From Lachnospiraceae bacterium (GTDB lineage Bacteria; Bacillota; Clostridia; Lachnospirales; Lachnospiraceae): 64,000 bases of DNA. Position numbers and translations under genes: made by a program. Below are positions 34,829-43,486 of the stretch, piece after piece; the first letter of the stretch is position 1; each line of letters starts with the position of its first letter. The stretch covers positions 62,001 to 126,000 of the forward strand of contig JAFZLD010000025.1 in assembly GCA_017553505.1 (NCBI GenBank). The letters are read 5' to 3'. The notes beneath the pieces are model-generated. The model saw only the letters and a program-made list of their open reading frames with translations, made no database searches and had not been told where the DNA came from.

Positions 34829-35774
34829 GAACACATTGAATTTGATAAGAAAAAAGAATAAGACAATTCACTTTAACATTACGAATAAATGCAATGTTAA
34901 GTGTCGGCACTGCATAAACTCACATAGTGATACTGTTTTGGGTGAAGCAGAAGAAAACATGGTTTTGTCATGCTTAAACAAGGTTCGTGAACTTGGATAT
35001 AAAAAGATAAACATTGTGGGCGGAGAGCCATTTTTAAAGCTTGATTTGTTAAAAAAAATAGTAGATAAAGCCACCGAATTGGGGATTATTGTTGGAATTA
35101 CCACTAACGCATATTGGGCTGTCTCGGTAGAAAAGGCTGAAGATATACTTGAACAGTTACATAATGTTAAGTTGATATTGTTAAGCACTGATTTTTTTCA
35201 TATGGAGAATATTCCTATGGAAAACATCAAAAATGCTGTAACTGCATGCAAAAACAAATCAGTTTCTACAGCCATTAATACAGTATGCTTAACAAAATCT
35301 CAACAAGAAAAGTTAAAGGACATTCTTTCTTGGGTTCCGAAAGATGTATTTGTCAATTATGGGATAATGATGCCTTTTGGCGGGGCTAAGGATTTTGCCT
35401 CAGAAATAGAACGTGATTTTTGCCCGAAGAAAAAAGACGAAATACCTGATTTTTGTGATGTGGAAGAAAATTATGTTGATTGTGAAGGCGGCCTATATAC
35501 TTGCTGCATGTCAACGCTTTGCACCACTACAAAACAGTTCGGCTTTGGAAATTTGTATAAACAGAATACGGAAGATATTCTTACAGCTAAGGATATGGAT
35601 GGGATATATAAATTGGTTTCGGGTATGGGAATCAGAGGACTTGTAGATTTGTTGGAAGAATGCAAAAGTGCCGATCTTTATCTTGATAAAAAATACAGTT
35701 CGCAATGTGAGTTTTGCGTTTCTGTTTTAAATGATTTGCAAGTAGTCAATGAATTGAAAGCAAAACTTAATTGA
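34809..35774 (+). CDS. Radical SAM/SPASM-type protein, family B copy 1
   Basis: The 321-residue protein has Cys28, Cys32 and Cys35 (NKCNVKCRHC), a canonical VGGEPF strand and ITTNAYWA. The phrase LSTDFFHME matches SSDxxHLE in the two following proteins. The C-terminal half has DCEGGLYTCCMSTLC, the shared GIRGLVDLL element and a closing CEFC. AGGAAG lies 8 bases before ATG 34809, whose reading frame begins inside the previous gene. Together with 35817 and 36734 it forms a tandem triplet that probably arose by duplication. Confidence 0.88.
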   Translation: MMDMIDKNTLNLIRKKNKTIHFNITNKCNVKCRHCINSHSDTVLGEAEENMVLSCLNKVRELGYKKINIVGGEPFLKLDLLKKIVDKATELGIIVGITTNAYWAVSVEKAEDILEQLHNVKLILLSTDFFHMENIPMENIKNAVTACKNKSVSTAINTVCLTKSQQEKLKDILSWVPKDVFVNYGIMMPFGGAKDFASEIERDFCPKKKDEIPDFCDVEENYVDCEGGLYTCCMSTLCTTTKQFGFGNLYKQNTEDILTAKDMDGIYKLVSGMGIRGLVDLLEECKSADLYLDKKYSSQCEFCVSVLNDLQVVNELKAKLN

Positions 35775-35816
35775 GTAAGCGATGAAAATGATTATCTTTT
35801 GCAGGCAGGGGGTTAT

Positions 35817-36716
35817 GTGACAAAGTTAAAAGGAATAATGCTGAATATATGCTCTACATGCCATATGCATTGTAAGCATTGCAGCAATATACATACATTG
35901 CGTGATAGAAAATTGATGGATATAGCCATAGCGGAAAAATGTATCAACGAAATGGATGCTTTAGGGCTTGAGACCATAACGCTTGTAGGCGGAGAACCTT
36001 TTGAAGAATTTGAACATTTAAGAATAATTTGTGAGGCCGCATACAATAAAGGAAAAAAGATAAGAATTATTACCAATGGTTTTTGGGCATATGACATAAA
36101 TGATGGTGAAGAAAAACTCTCAATGCTTCCCGGCGTTTCCGATATTGTTTTAAGCAGTGATTTATACCATCTTGAATTTGTTTCAGAATCTACAGTGAGA
36201 AACGCAGTCAATATATGCAAAAAGAAAAATATTTCGATTTCAATTCATGCAGTTTGCGCCAATAAAGAAGATGCAAAAAAAGTCAAGGAAATATATAAAG
36301 ATTTGGGCAAGTATATTTTAATTAATACCGGTGCGCCTATGCCTATAGGAGCGGCCAAAGACTTGGATATAGAACGCTTTAAGCTAAGAGACAGGATAAA
36401 TCGGTTTTCCAAATATTGCAGTATCGGAAATATATATGTGGACATTAATGGAAATGTATATGGGTGTTGCAATGCAAGTCTGGCAGTAGACGACTTTCTG
36501 TTTAATGGAAATCTTTTAGAAAAATCCCCCAAGGAAGTGTTTGGCATGGTCGATAAAGACGCTAAATTCCAATATCTCCAGAAAAATGGGCCTAGAGGCT
36601 TAAAAAATGTATTGGCTGCAAATGAAAATCGCGAATTATTTTTTGACAAAGAGTACACGTGCGAATGCGATGCTTGCGTAGATATATCAAAAAGCATGAA
36701 ATATAAAGATTTATAA
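35817..36716 (+). CDS. Radical SAM/SPASM-type protein, family B copy 2
   Basis: With GTG 35817 as start (AGGGGG ends 4 bases before it) the protein has 299 residues. The cluster cysteines are Cys15, Cys19 and Cys22 in STCHMHCKHC, with an extra Cys12. It has VGGEPFEEF, ITNGFWAYD, SSDLYHLEF, a VYGCCNAS cysteine pair, GPRGLKNVLA and a final CECDAC. A longer TTG start at 35799 is possible but has no better ribosome site. It is closest in layout to the genes on either side. The reaction is unknown. Confidence 0.86.
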   Translation: MTKLKGIMLNICSTCHMHCKHCSNIHTLRDRKLMDIAIAEKCINEMDALGLETITLVGGEPFEEFEHLRIICEAAYNKGKKIRIITNGFWAYDINDGEEKLSMLPGVSDIVLSSDLYHLEFVSESTVRNAVNICKKKNISISIHAVCANKEDAKKVKEIYKDLGKYILINTGAPMPIGAAKDLDIERFKLRDRINRFSKYCSIGNIYVDINGNVYGCCNASLAVDDFLFNGNLLEKSPKEVFGMVDKDAKFQYLQKNGPRGLKNVLAANENRELFFDKEYTCECDACVDISKSMKYKDL

Positions 36717-36733
36717 GAGAGTGAAGGTACAGA

Positions 36734-37669
36734 ATGATTACAAATTTTTTTGAGGAAGGGGTTTACATAAGTCCGACACTTAGATGCAACGCAGCTTGCA
36801 GACATTGCGTTGCCAGTGAAGATACTGCAGATATTCCAGATGTTGGACGAGAGAAACTATTAGATTGGATTAATCAATTTGCCGAGAGTGGTATTAAGTC
36901 GGTACGATTTGTTGGGGGTGAGCCATTTCTTGTACTGACGGATTTGGTCGTCTGGACAAAGCGGATTAAAGAATTGGGAATGGAAACTACCATTGTGACA
37001 AACGCATCATGGGGCAAGACAAAAGAAAGTGCTTGTAAAACAATGGCTATGCTTCCGCATTTGGATAATTTAATTATCAGTTCAGACAAGTTTCATCTTG
37101 AATTCGTTAAACCCGAAACGGTTATAAATGCGATAGAAGCGGCATTGCAGTATGGTAAGAATGTGGTAATGAATATTACATACATAACACAGAAAGACAT
37201 ACATGAAATGATGCAACTGTTTGATGCTTATCAGAACCGCATTATGATTCAAATGGTAAAAACCATGCCTTTTAACGGACCTGAAGCGGAAGAAATAGTA
37301 AAGCATTGCTATTTCAAGAATCCTGAAAGAACTCCTAAGTTTTGTTGGGTTGGAAACTGTTTTGTAAGCGCGACCGGTGATGTATATGCTTGCTGTCAAT
37401 CAAGTGCCGCTACAGAAACAAATTATTTAACTCTGGGCAATTTAAATGAAGATAAATTTTCGGATTTGGTTGAAAAGATTCATAAAAAAGATGTTTTCAG
37501 ATTTATTGTGCAAAATGGTCCGCGTGGTATCGTGAAAGCTTTTTTGGATAGTCCATATAAAGACGAATTAATCGGAATGGAGTTTGCGTCGGGGTGCGAG
37601 ATTTGCCAAAAACTTTTAAACGACCCGGATAAGTATGAGTTTTTTTTAAAACATATACAGGAGGAATAA
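36734..37669 (+). CDS. Radical SAM/SPASM-type protein, family B copy 3
   Basis: The 311-residue protein has Cys18, Cys22 and Cys25 (LRCNAACRHC), VGGEPFLV, VTNASWGK and SSDKFHLEF. A second cysteine set lies in FCWVGNCFVSATGDVYACC, with GPRGIVKAFL and the terminal CEIC. The auxiliary cysteines suggest one additional iron-sulfur cluster. It completes the family B triplet and is followed after 3 bases by a family A member. Confidence 0.88.
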   Translation: MITNFFEEGVYISPTLRCNAACRHCVASEDTADIPDVGREKLLDWINQFAESGIKSVRFVGGEPFLVLTDLVVWTKRIKELGMETTIVTNASWGKTKESACKTMAMLPHLDNLIISSDKFHLEFVKPETVINAIEAALQYGKNVVMNITYITQKDIHEMMQLFDAYQNRIMIQMVKTMPFNGPEAEEIVKHCYFKNPERTPKFCWVGNCFVSATGDVYACCQSSAATETNYLTLGNLNEDKFSDLVEKIHKKDVFRFIVQNGPRGIVKAFLDSPYKDELIGMEFASGCEICQKLLNDPDKYEFFLKHIQEE

Positions 37670-37672
37670 AGC

Positions 37673-38584
37673 GTGTGCGGGGATAATTACAGCAATGAAT
37701 TTGAAAGTAAATTTATTTATCCTGTAAAGAGTGCTTTAGAAAATATTCCCAATTCAGTCAGTTTGGAAGTTACGACCAGGTGTCAGTTGGATTGTGTCTA
37801 TTGTAATCGAGACAAGGACAATATTAAGGACTTATGTCTCGAGGATGTACCTCTGATCTTGAAGCATATTAAAGGTGTAGAAAACATAGTTATATGCGGA
37901 ATGGGTGAATCATTTTGCTATTCTCATATATACGATTTATTGGAATTACTTAAAGACTATAGGATTACCATTATTACAAATGGTTCTATAAAGATTGATT
38001 TCAAAAAACTTGAAAAGTGTTCCAACGTAAAACTTTTGGTGTTTTCGATTGATGCAGCAAATCGCAATCAGCTTGAAAAGATATGCCGGGGATATCGCTT
38101 TGACGTACTCAAAGAAAATCTTACTGAATTACGACAGCATCCTAAAATCATCGGTGTTATAAATGCTACTTTTGTAAGCGATAACATTACAGAAGTATCG
38201 AATATCGTATGCTTTGCAAAAGAAAACGGGCTGCAAGCCGTAAATTTTGGACTCCCCATAGGAAATACAGATTTTGTCAAAAACAATAAGGAAGAAATCA
38301 AAAAAAGTATTTGTGAAGGTGAGGAGACGGCTGAACGACTGGGGGTAATATTTAATCCATTTTATCGAATCAGTTGTCATTCAAAAAAGCGGATTCAACC
38401 GATTATTACTATCGGCGGAGAGTTTTATGCTTGTTGTAACTTGATTAATCATAATGATTCAATCGGTAATATTTTTGAGTCTGATTTATGTGATATTTGG
38501 CAAAAAGCCATAGAAAAAATTAAAAGCAATGAAGACTGTTATTCTTGTGAACTTGTTAAAAATATGTGGAATGTGATGGGGTAA
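37673..38584 (+). CDS. Radical SAM/SPASM-type protein, family A copy 2
   Basis: The 303-residue protein starts with GTG 37673, 8 bases after AGGAGG. Cluster residues are Cys37, Cys41 and Cys44 (TTRCQLDCVYC), then VICGMGESF, TNGSIKIDF and YRFDVLKENL. The C-terminus has FYACCNLIN with GNIFE and a final CYSC. The first 25 residues form an extension absent from the copy at 45654. The shared CGxGES and YRFD signatures set family A apart from family B in the same operon. Confidence 0.87.
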   Translation: MCGDNYSNEFESKFIYPVKSALENIPNSVSLEVTTRCQLDCVYCNRDKDNIKDLCLEDVPLILKHIKGVENIVICGMGESFCYSHIYDLLELLKDYRITIITNGSIKIDFKKLEKCSNVKLLVFSIDAANRNQLEKICRGYRFDVLKENLTELRQHPKIIGVINATFVSDNITEVSNIVCFAKENGLQAVNFGLPIGNTDFVKNNKEEIKKSICEGEETAERLGVIFNPFYRISCHSKKRIQPIITIGGEFYACCNLINHNDSIGNIFESDLCDIWQKAIEKIKSNEDCYSCELVKNMWNVMG

Positions 38585-38588
38585 AAGT

Positions 38589-39485
38589 ATGAAATCGATA
38601 AGTATTCATTTGACAGATCAGTGTAATAATTCTTGCATCTTTTGTGTGGTAAATTCACATCAAAACAGAAAAGAGGGTGTAAACAAGAAACTGATAGAAG
38701 GTTTTTTGAAAGAAAATGCAGGAAAAGGATTTGAAAATGTAAATATCCATGGTGGAGAAGCCACTGTTTTGGATGATTTTGTTGACATATTGAAGCTGAT
38801 AAGGCAATATGGCTATCCTCAGGTAAGCCTACAGACAAATGCGCGTAAACTTTCCGATCCGTCCTATGCTAAAGAGGTTTATGAGAACGGCGTTAATTTG
38901 TTTGTTGTTTCTTTGCACGGAAAAGATGCAGAAGAACACGATACCATTACTCAGGTAGAAGGAAGTTTTAATGAAGCCGTAGAAGGTATAAAAAATGTTA
39001 AACGTCTTGGCGCCAAGGTAAGAACCAATACTGTAGCTTATAAAGGTAATATCCAAAGCATACCTGAAGTCGCTTTATTGGCTATAAGTTTAGGCGTGGA
39101 TCATGTAAATTTATCAGCAATGCATCCTGTTGGAAAAGCCTATGAAAATTTCAACCGTGTTGTACCCACATATGAACAGATACGTGAAAAAATATTTGAA
39201 GCAGTTGATGTATGTGTAAGTCATAATTGTGTGGTCACGTTGGAAGGTTTTCCGAACTGTGCAATTAAGGGATATGAAAAATATCAGATAAATTGGGAAG
39301 AAAACGAATTCAAGCTTTTGTACCATAATTTTGTGCTTGATAACTATGCAACATTTATGGAAAAAGAAACAAAGAAGAGAATTCCCGCATGCAAAGACTG
39401 TACCAAGAAAACTGTTTGCGGAGGAGTATACAAAGAGTATTTGGAATTCTTCGGAGATTCTGAATTTGGTTTTAAAGAAGAGTGA
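38589..39485 (+). CDS. Radical SAM protein, singleton type
   Basis: The 298-residue protein has Cys12, Cys16 and Cys19 (DQCNNSCIFC), an IHGGEATV strand in place of GGEP, and LQTNARKL. A C-terminal Cys cluster, CKDCTKKTVCGGVY, resembles that of SPASM/twitch proteins and the lipoyl- or AlbA-like 'CxxC...C' ends. The N-terminus (MKSISIHLTDQC) is short, with the cluster almost at the start. It is not close to families A or B. GGGG lies 7 bases before the ATG. Confidence 0.87.
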   Translation: MKSISIHLTDQCNNSCIFCVVNSHQNRKEGVNKKLIEGFLKENAGKGFENVNIHGGEATVLDDFVDILKLIRQYGYPQVSLQTNARKLSDPSYAKEVYENGVNLFVVSLHGKDAEEHDTITQVEGSFNEAVEGIKNVKRLGAKVRTNTVAYKGNIQSIPEVALLAISLGVDHVNLSAMHPVGKAYENFNRVVPTYEQIREKIFEAVDVCVSHNCVVTLEGFPNCAIKGYEKYQINWEENEFKLLYHNFVLDNYATFMEKETKKRIPACKDCTKKTVCGGVYKEYLEFFGDSEFGFKEE

Positions 39486-39499
39486 CGGTATAAAGAAAA

Positions 39500-40747
39500 A
39501 TGCGGTTTTTATTTATAGTAACAAGTTATTGGGCATACGGCGAATTGGCGATAGCGTGTGAATTTGCCAAAAGATTGGTAAAGGAAGGCGGACAGGTACA
39601 TTTTCTTGTCCCTCCGACACATCAGAAAACAATGAATTCCTGGGGATTTGGTTTTACGACGCTGTTTGTTAAAAGCCGTGCTTTGAACGTTATCCTTTTG
39701 AAAGATATTGAAAGCAGTTTCAGACCCCAAGCGGTAATTCTTGCTGATTTTCTTAATTACAATTTTTGTGAAGAGCATTATGGGCTTACTTATAATGATT
39801 TGGCTGTTTTTTCAGGTAAAATCGGAACTTTTGATGATTTTGACTGGATGCAAACAAAAGATTGTATGGATACATATGGCTTTAGAGCTAAAAGATTTTC
39901 AGAAATTGATGTAAGAAAATACGGATTTAGTTTATGTCCGTGCCCCTTAGTCAATCCGGGGGATGGAGACAGAGAAGAGACTTTTTTTTATCGCCTTATC
40001 GACAGAAAACTTCCGTTTAGTTTAGATAAGACAAATGAATACAAAAAGTCCTTGGGAATTCCGACCGAAAGAAAAATGATTCTTTTTACCAATGCGGTTT
40101 GGCAAGACAATTATAAAAAATATGATGATGTAAAAGAATTCGTTAATGTCAATCAGACAATATTCTGGTATCTTATGGAATGCCTCGCAAAAAAGTATAC
40201 GATAATTTGCATCGGAAAAGAAAGCTTTTACAAAAAATCAAACGAAAACATTATATTTATAGACAGCGTTCCGCCTGACGTGTTTGACCGTTACATTTTG
40301 GCAACGGATTTGTTTTTGTCAAGAAATATTATTTCGACTTCGCTTGCCAGAGCTGTATTATCGGGAATACCTTGCGTATGTATTCAAAATTCCCTTCGCT
40401 TTAAGCGCAATGCAAATGGTGAAATCAACGTAACAATACCTTATAGAAATGATTTCGTGAACGAACAACTTAATAAATTGCAAAGAAGTTATAAATACAG
40501 GATGTTTCCTGTGGGGTGGTACTACTTTTTACAGAATATATACGATAATAATCCATATTTTGATACGTTCTGTCAGGTAGAGCAATTTGATATTGAACAT
40601 ACCGTCAACACTATCACTTCCCTGCTTGAAAACAGGAATGCTTATGACAAATTGCGTTCGAAGCTTACTCAGTATGAAACAATTTTGAATAAACTTCCGA
40701 ATATTGCAGAAATTTCATATCAAATAATTGGAGGAAGTGAAAGATGA
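39500..40747 (+). CDS. Glycosyltransferase-like protein (GT-B-like), copy 1
   Basis: The 415-residue protein opens with a Rossmann-like strand-loop-helix (FLFIVTSYWAYGELAIACEF). Its second half resembles the nucleotide-sugar-binding half of GT-B enzymes: ILATDLFLSRNIISTSLARA, then VLSGIPCVCIQNS, like the family's GP...E-type loop. A conserved block, YRMFPVGWYYFLQ with NNPYFDTF, recurs in the 43487 protein (YRLFPFGWYEFLK, NNPYTDTF), so the two are paralogues. It may transfer a sugar made with the help of the nucleotidyltransferase at 49716. The assignment is by fold impression only; it might instead be a non-enzymatic GT-like protein of a DUF family. Confidence 0.6.
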   Translation: MRFLFIVTSYWAYGELAIACEFAKRLVKEGGQVHFLVPPTHQKTMNSWGFGFTTLFVKSRALNVILLKDIESSFRPQAVILADFLNYNFCEEHYGLTYNDLAVFSGKIGTFDDFDWMQTKDCMDTYGFRAKRFSEIDVRKYGFSLCPCPLVNPGDGDREETFFYRLIDRKLPFSLDKTNEYKKSLGIPTERKMILFTNAVWQDNYKKYDDVKEFVNVNQTIFWYLMECLAKKYTIICIGKESFYKKSNENIIFIDSVPPDVFDRYILATDLFLSRNIISTSLARAVLSGIPCVCIQNSLRFKRNANGEINVTIPYRNDFVNEQLNKLQRSYKYRMFPVGWYYFLQNIYDNNPYFDTFCQVEQFDIEHTVNTITSLLENRNAYDKLRSKLTQYETILNKLPNIAEISYQIIGGSER

Positions 40748-42420
40748 TTAATAAAATATTGTTTCTTTTGGCTCCTACAGAAAAGGCTATATCAAAGGAT
40801 GGTTATACTTATTTGCCTCCCTTGTGTCTTGGTATATTGGCCGGATATCTTAAGCAAAAAGGAACAGATGTTGAAGTTTATGATTTGGGACAGTATTTAC
40901 CTCGAATTTATTCCTCAAACGAAGAACAGTTTGCATTTCTTTTCAAATATGAGAATATCCGTGATTATGTAAGCGGCACAATTAATAAAGATCTCAAACA
41001 GGAAATAGATTTATATGTTGGGAAGTTATTGGAAGGAATATCAATAGATCAATATGATATGGTAGGTATTTCTTGCGGTGCGGATTTTTCTTTCTTTCAA
41101 TTGCACAGTGCTTTGCTGCTTGGTAAGTATATTAACCAAAAATATAATAAGCAAATCATGCTTGGTGGAAACAACATTACATATTTGTTAATGTTTCAAG
41201 ATACTTTTTCCGATTTACTCAAGTTGATGCTTACAAATTTCCCGTATGTAATGAAAGGACCGGGAGAATATACTATTTGGCAGATTATTCAATGCCTTAA
41301 CGGAAACCTGGACAGAAACATTTATGACTTAAATGGAATGGTGTACTTAAAAGATGGTTCTGTAGTCGCAAATCAGGAAGAACCACCGAGGATTGTATGC
41401 CCTGACTGGTGCAATCTTGATATGTCATATTACGGTCTTAAGGTTTACGAAAACGGAAAGACGAACACAAGCAAAGGCGAATTGGATATTAATGTCCAAT
41501 TATTTAAATGGCCGTTTTATCTGACGCATTATGTAAGTACTGTTAATAAGCATCAGACAAGGCAGAAATTTGACGATATACTTGTTCTTCCATACATTTT
41601 TAATTTTCATTGCCCGTATTCATGCGCTTTTTGTTCGGAAAGCGATACCGAAAGAAAACAAGTAATTTTGGGTGACCCCGAACAGACGGTTAACGACTTG
41701 CAATGGTTGAGCGAACAATATCACACTAAATATTTCTACTTTTTTAATAATGCCGTAAATGCGTCAGCCACATTTATGGAAAAGTTTTGCAATCTTATCA
41801 TAGAAAGAAAGTTAAATATCAGCTGGTCAGATTGTGCCAGATTTAACGGAATGACCTATGAGAGATTGGTACTGTTGAAGAAAGCCGGTTGTAAAAAACT
41901 CATCTTCGGATTTGAAACTGCAAGCAAGAAACTGATAGAGCTGGTGGATAAAAGAATCGATCTCGATCAAGCCGAACAGGTAATGAAGTGGTGCAAAGAA
42001 CTTGGAATCTGGGTGGATTTGGAAGTGATTATAGGATTACCTCAAGAAGGAGATGATGAATTTGCTGAGACAGTTGCTTATGTGCAAAAGAATAAAGAGT
42101 TAATCAATTTTATGACCATTAACGAATTCTTTGTGGTTCCCAGAAGCAAGATAGGTGTTAACCCAGATAAGTACGGAATCAAACTTGTAAAGAATGTTAT
42201 CAATTACGAAAAAATACTTAATAAGAGTTTAGATTATTTCATGTATCACAAAGGAAAGCCTTTGGGCAATTTCAAAATATATAAATTTTTCGAGGTTGGT
42301 GGGCGCAGCTATAAAGAGATTTTGGAACAAAATGTAAAAAAAATACGGTATATGAACAGTTTACAGAACAAGGAGTTTACCGAGGTCGAAAGCATATATC
42401 GTATGATTGATAAAAAATAA
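40744..42420 (+). CDS. B12-binding-type radical SAM protein, copy 1
   Basis: The 558-residue protein has an N-terminal cobalamin-binding-like Rossmann domain (residues 1-170, with YLPPLCLGILAGYLKQKG and MVGISCG). A linker of about 110 residues and a radical SAM core with Cys290, Cys294 and Cys297 (CPYSCAFC) follow. It also has the core strands FGFETASKKLIELVDK and VDLEVIIGLPQEGD. Class B radical SAM enzymes of this form often methylate unreactive carbon or phosphorus atoms or do rearrangements. No DxHxxG motif is visible, as in many of the family, so cobalamin would be bound base-off without a protein His ligand. It overlaps the glycosyltransferase-like gene by 4 bases. Confidence 0.88.
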   Translation: MINKILFLLAPTEKAISKDGYTYLPPLCLGILAGYLKQKGTDVEVYDLGQYLPRIYSSNEEQFAFLFKYENIRDYVSGTINKDLKQEIDLYVGKLLEGISIDQYDMVGISCGADFSFFQLHSALLLGKYINQKYNKQIMLGGNNITYLLMFQDTFSDLLKLMLTNFPYVMKGPGEYTIWQIIQCLNGNLDRNIYDLNGMVYLKDGSVVANQEEPPRIVCPDWCNLDMSYYGLKVYENGKTNTSKGELDINVQLFKWPFYLTHYVSTVNKHQTRQKFDDILVLPYIFNFHCPYSCAFCSESDTERKQVILGDPEQTVNDLQWLSEQYHTKYFYFFNNAVNASATFMEKFCNLIIERKLNISWSDCARFNGMTYERLVLLKKAGCKKLIFGFETASKKLIELVDKRIDLDQAEQVMKWCKELGIWVDLEVIIGLPQEGDDEFAETVAYVQKNKELINFMTINEFFVVPRSKIGVNPDKYGIKLVKNVINYEKILNKSLDYFMYHKGKPLGNFKIYKFFEVGGRSYKEILEQNVKKIRYMNSLQNKEFTEVESIYRMIDKK

Positions 42421-42445
42421 TAACTTATTTAAGGAGGCTATGGTT

Positions 42446-42790
42446 ATGTCTGAAGAATTTAACAAGAATGGTGAAATGGATGCAATGCAGAATGGCGAGG
42501 AAAATTCCGCAATCAAGATGGTAATTATCCGCTTGCTTTCCGATGAGGATTTTAAAGACGCGCTGATTGAAAATCCCGATGAGGCATTGGCTGATTATGA
42601 TTTGAGTGAAGTTCAGAAAATACTTATTAAGTCATTAAGTCCTGAAGATCTTGATAATTTAAGTCCCGATAATATCGAGGAATACTTTTCTGCAGATGCT
42701 GCCGTATATACGCCCGATGAAGGTGTAGATATTGATGAAATGGATACTTTTGACGAGGACGAATTGCTTGATGATAATTCAGAAAACTGA
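42446..42790 (+). CDS. Small acidic protein, candidate precursor or carrier
   Basis: The 114-residue protein has no Cys, His or Trp. A helical N-terminal half (MVIIRLLSDEDFKDAL, then ENPDEALADYDLSEVQKILI) has the general form of the helical leaders found before some modified peptides, where an 'F..aL..dP..aL..ydLs..E' pattern recurs. An internal near-repeat follows (SPEDLDNL / SPDNIEEYF). The C-terminal 33 residues are extremely acidic. ATG 42446 is chosen because AAGGAGG (42431-42437) is 8 bases upstream; earlier ATGs overlap it. It could be a RiPP precursor, an acidic carrier protein or a scaffold. I cannot assign it to a family. Confidence 0.65.
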   Translation: MSEEFNKNGEMDAMQNGEENSAIKMVIIRLLSDEDFKDALIENPDEALADYDLSEVQKILIKSLSPEDLDNLSPDNIEEYFSADAAVYTPDEGVDIDEMDTFDEDELLDDNSEN

Positions 42791-42815
42791 TATTTCCCAA
42801 TAAGGAGAGAACATA

Positions 42816-43460
42816 ATGAGATACATTATGGAGGAGGATATAGACATTGTAAAAACAATAAATATGATCTGTAACACTCCAATCAATAAGGATAAATTAT
42901 GTGAAAATTTAAGACTGCAGTATTTAAAACGCAAGGATGATTATAAAACAGCATTTTCATATGGCCTCTTAAATTTTATGCTCGCCACCAAAACAAAGGA
43001 TACAACTATCGGAAGCGAGAAAATAGAAATCATATTTAATTCTTTTAATCATGCGCTTGAATTGGTTCCTCAATACTGGTTGGTTCAAATGTTTAAAGCT
43101 ATTTTATTGCTTGAGCTCCCGGAAGTAATGAGAAACGATAGGGAATTGGAAGAACTGCTGTTACAGATGATAAAGCAGCAAAAGGAATGTGAGCCAAAAG
43201 CATATTTCATTATTCCGTATATTATTTATGCAGATTTTAGTTATAGTACAAAAGGTAAAGATGCCTCATATGAAGTATTGTCCGAGGCTGAAAAGACCGT
43301 TCCGCTGTACAGTTTGGAAAAGAATTATTTGAAGCCGTATTTTTGTATGCCGATAAGAAATTATTACAAAAGATTATTGCGCTCCGGCGAAAATGAATAC
43401 AGCGAAAGAGTAAAAAAGATAGGTTCGATTCTTTTCCCGAATGAAAAAGTTTTTCAATAA
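42816..43460 (+). CDS. Hypothetical helical protein (island), second type
   Basis: The 214-residue protein is predicted to be all helix (for example YKTAFSYGLLNFMLATKTKD and HALELVPQYWLVQMFKAILL) in repeats resembling TPR units. It has no membrane segment and no metal-binding pattern. It begins 25 bases after the small acidic protein, with AAGGAG 8 bases before the ATG, which makes it a candidate binding partner for that protein. It resembles the protein at 33228 in size and helical character, though I see no clear sequence identity. No function can be named. Confidence 0.7.
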   Translation: MRYIMEEDIDIVKTINMICNTPINKDKLCENLRLQYLKRKDDYKTAFSYGLLNFMLATKTKDTTIGSEKIEIIFNSFNHALELVPQYWLVQMFKAILLLELPEVMRNDRELEELLLQMIKQQKECEPKAYFIIPYIIYADFSYSTKGKDASYEVLSEAEKTVPLYSLEKNYLKPYFCMPIRNYYKRLLRSGENEYSERVKKIGSILFPNEKVFQ

Positions 43461-43486
43461 TAAATCTAAGATAAAAAGGATATGTA

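Noticed and set aside
42407..42445. Longer start for the small acidic protein
   Set aside because: It would include the AAGGAGG ribosome binding site as coding sequence and overlap the preceding gene.
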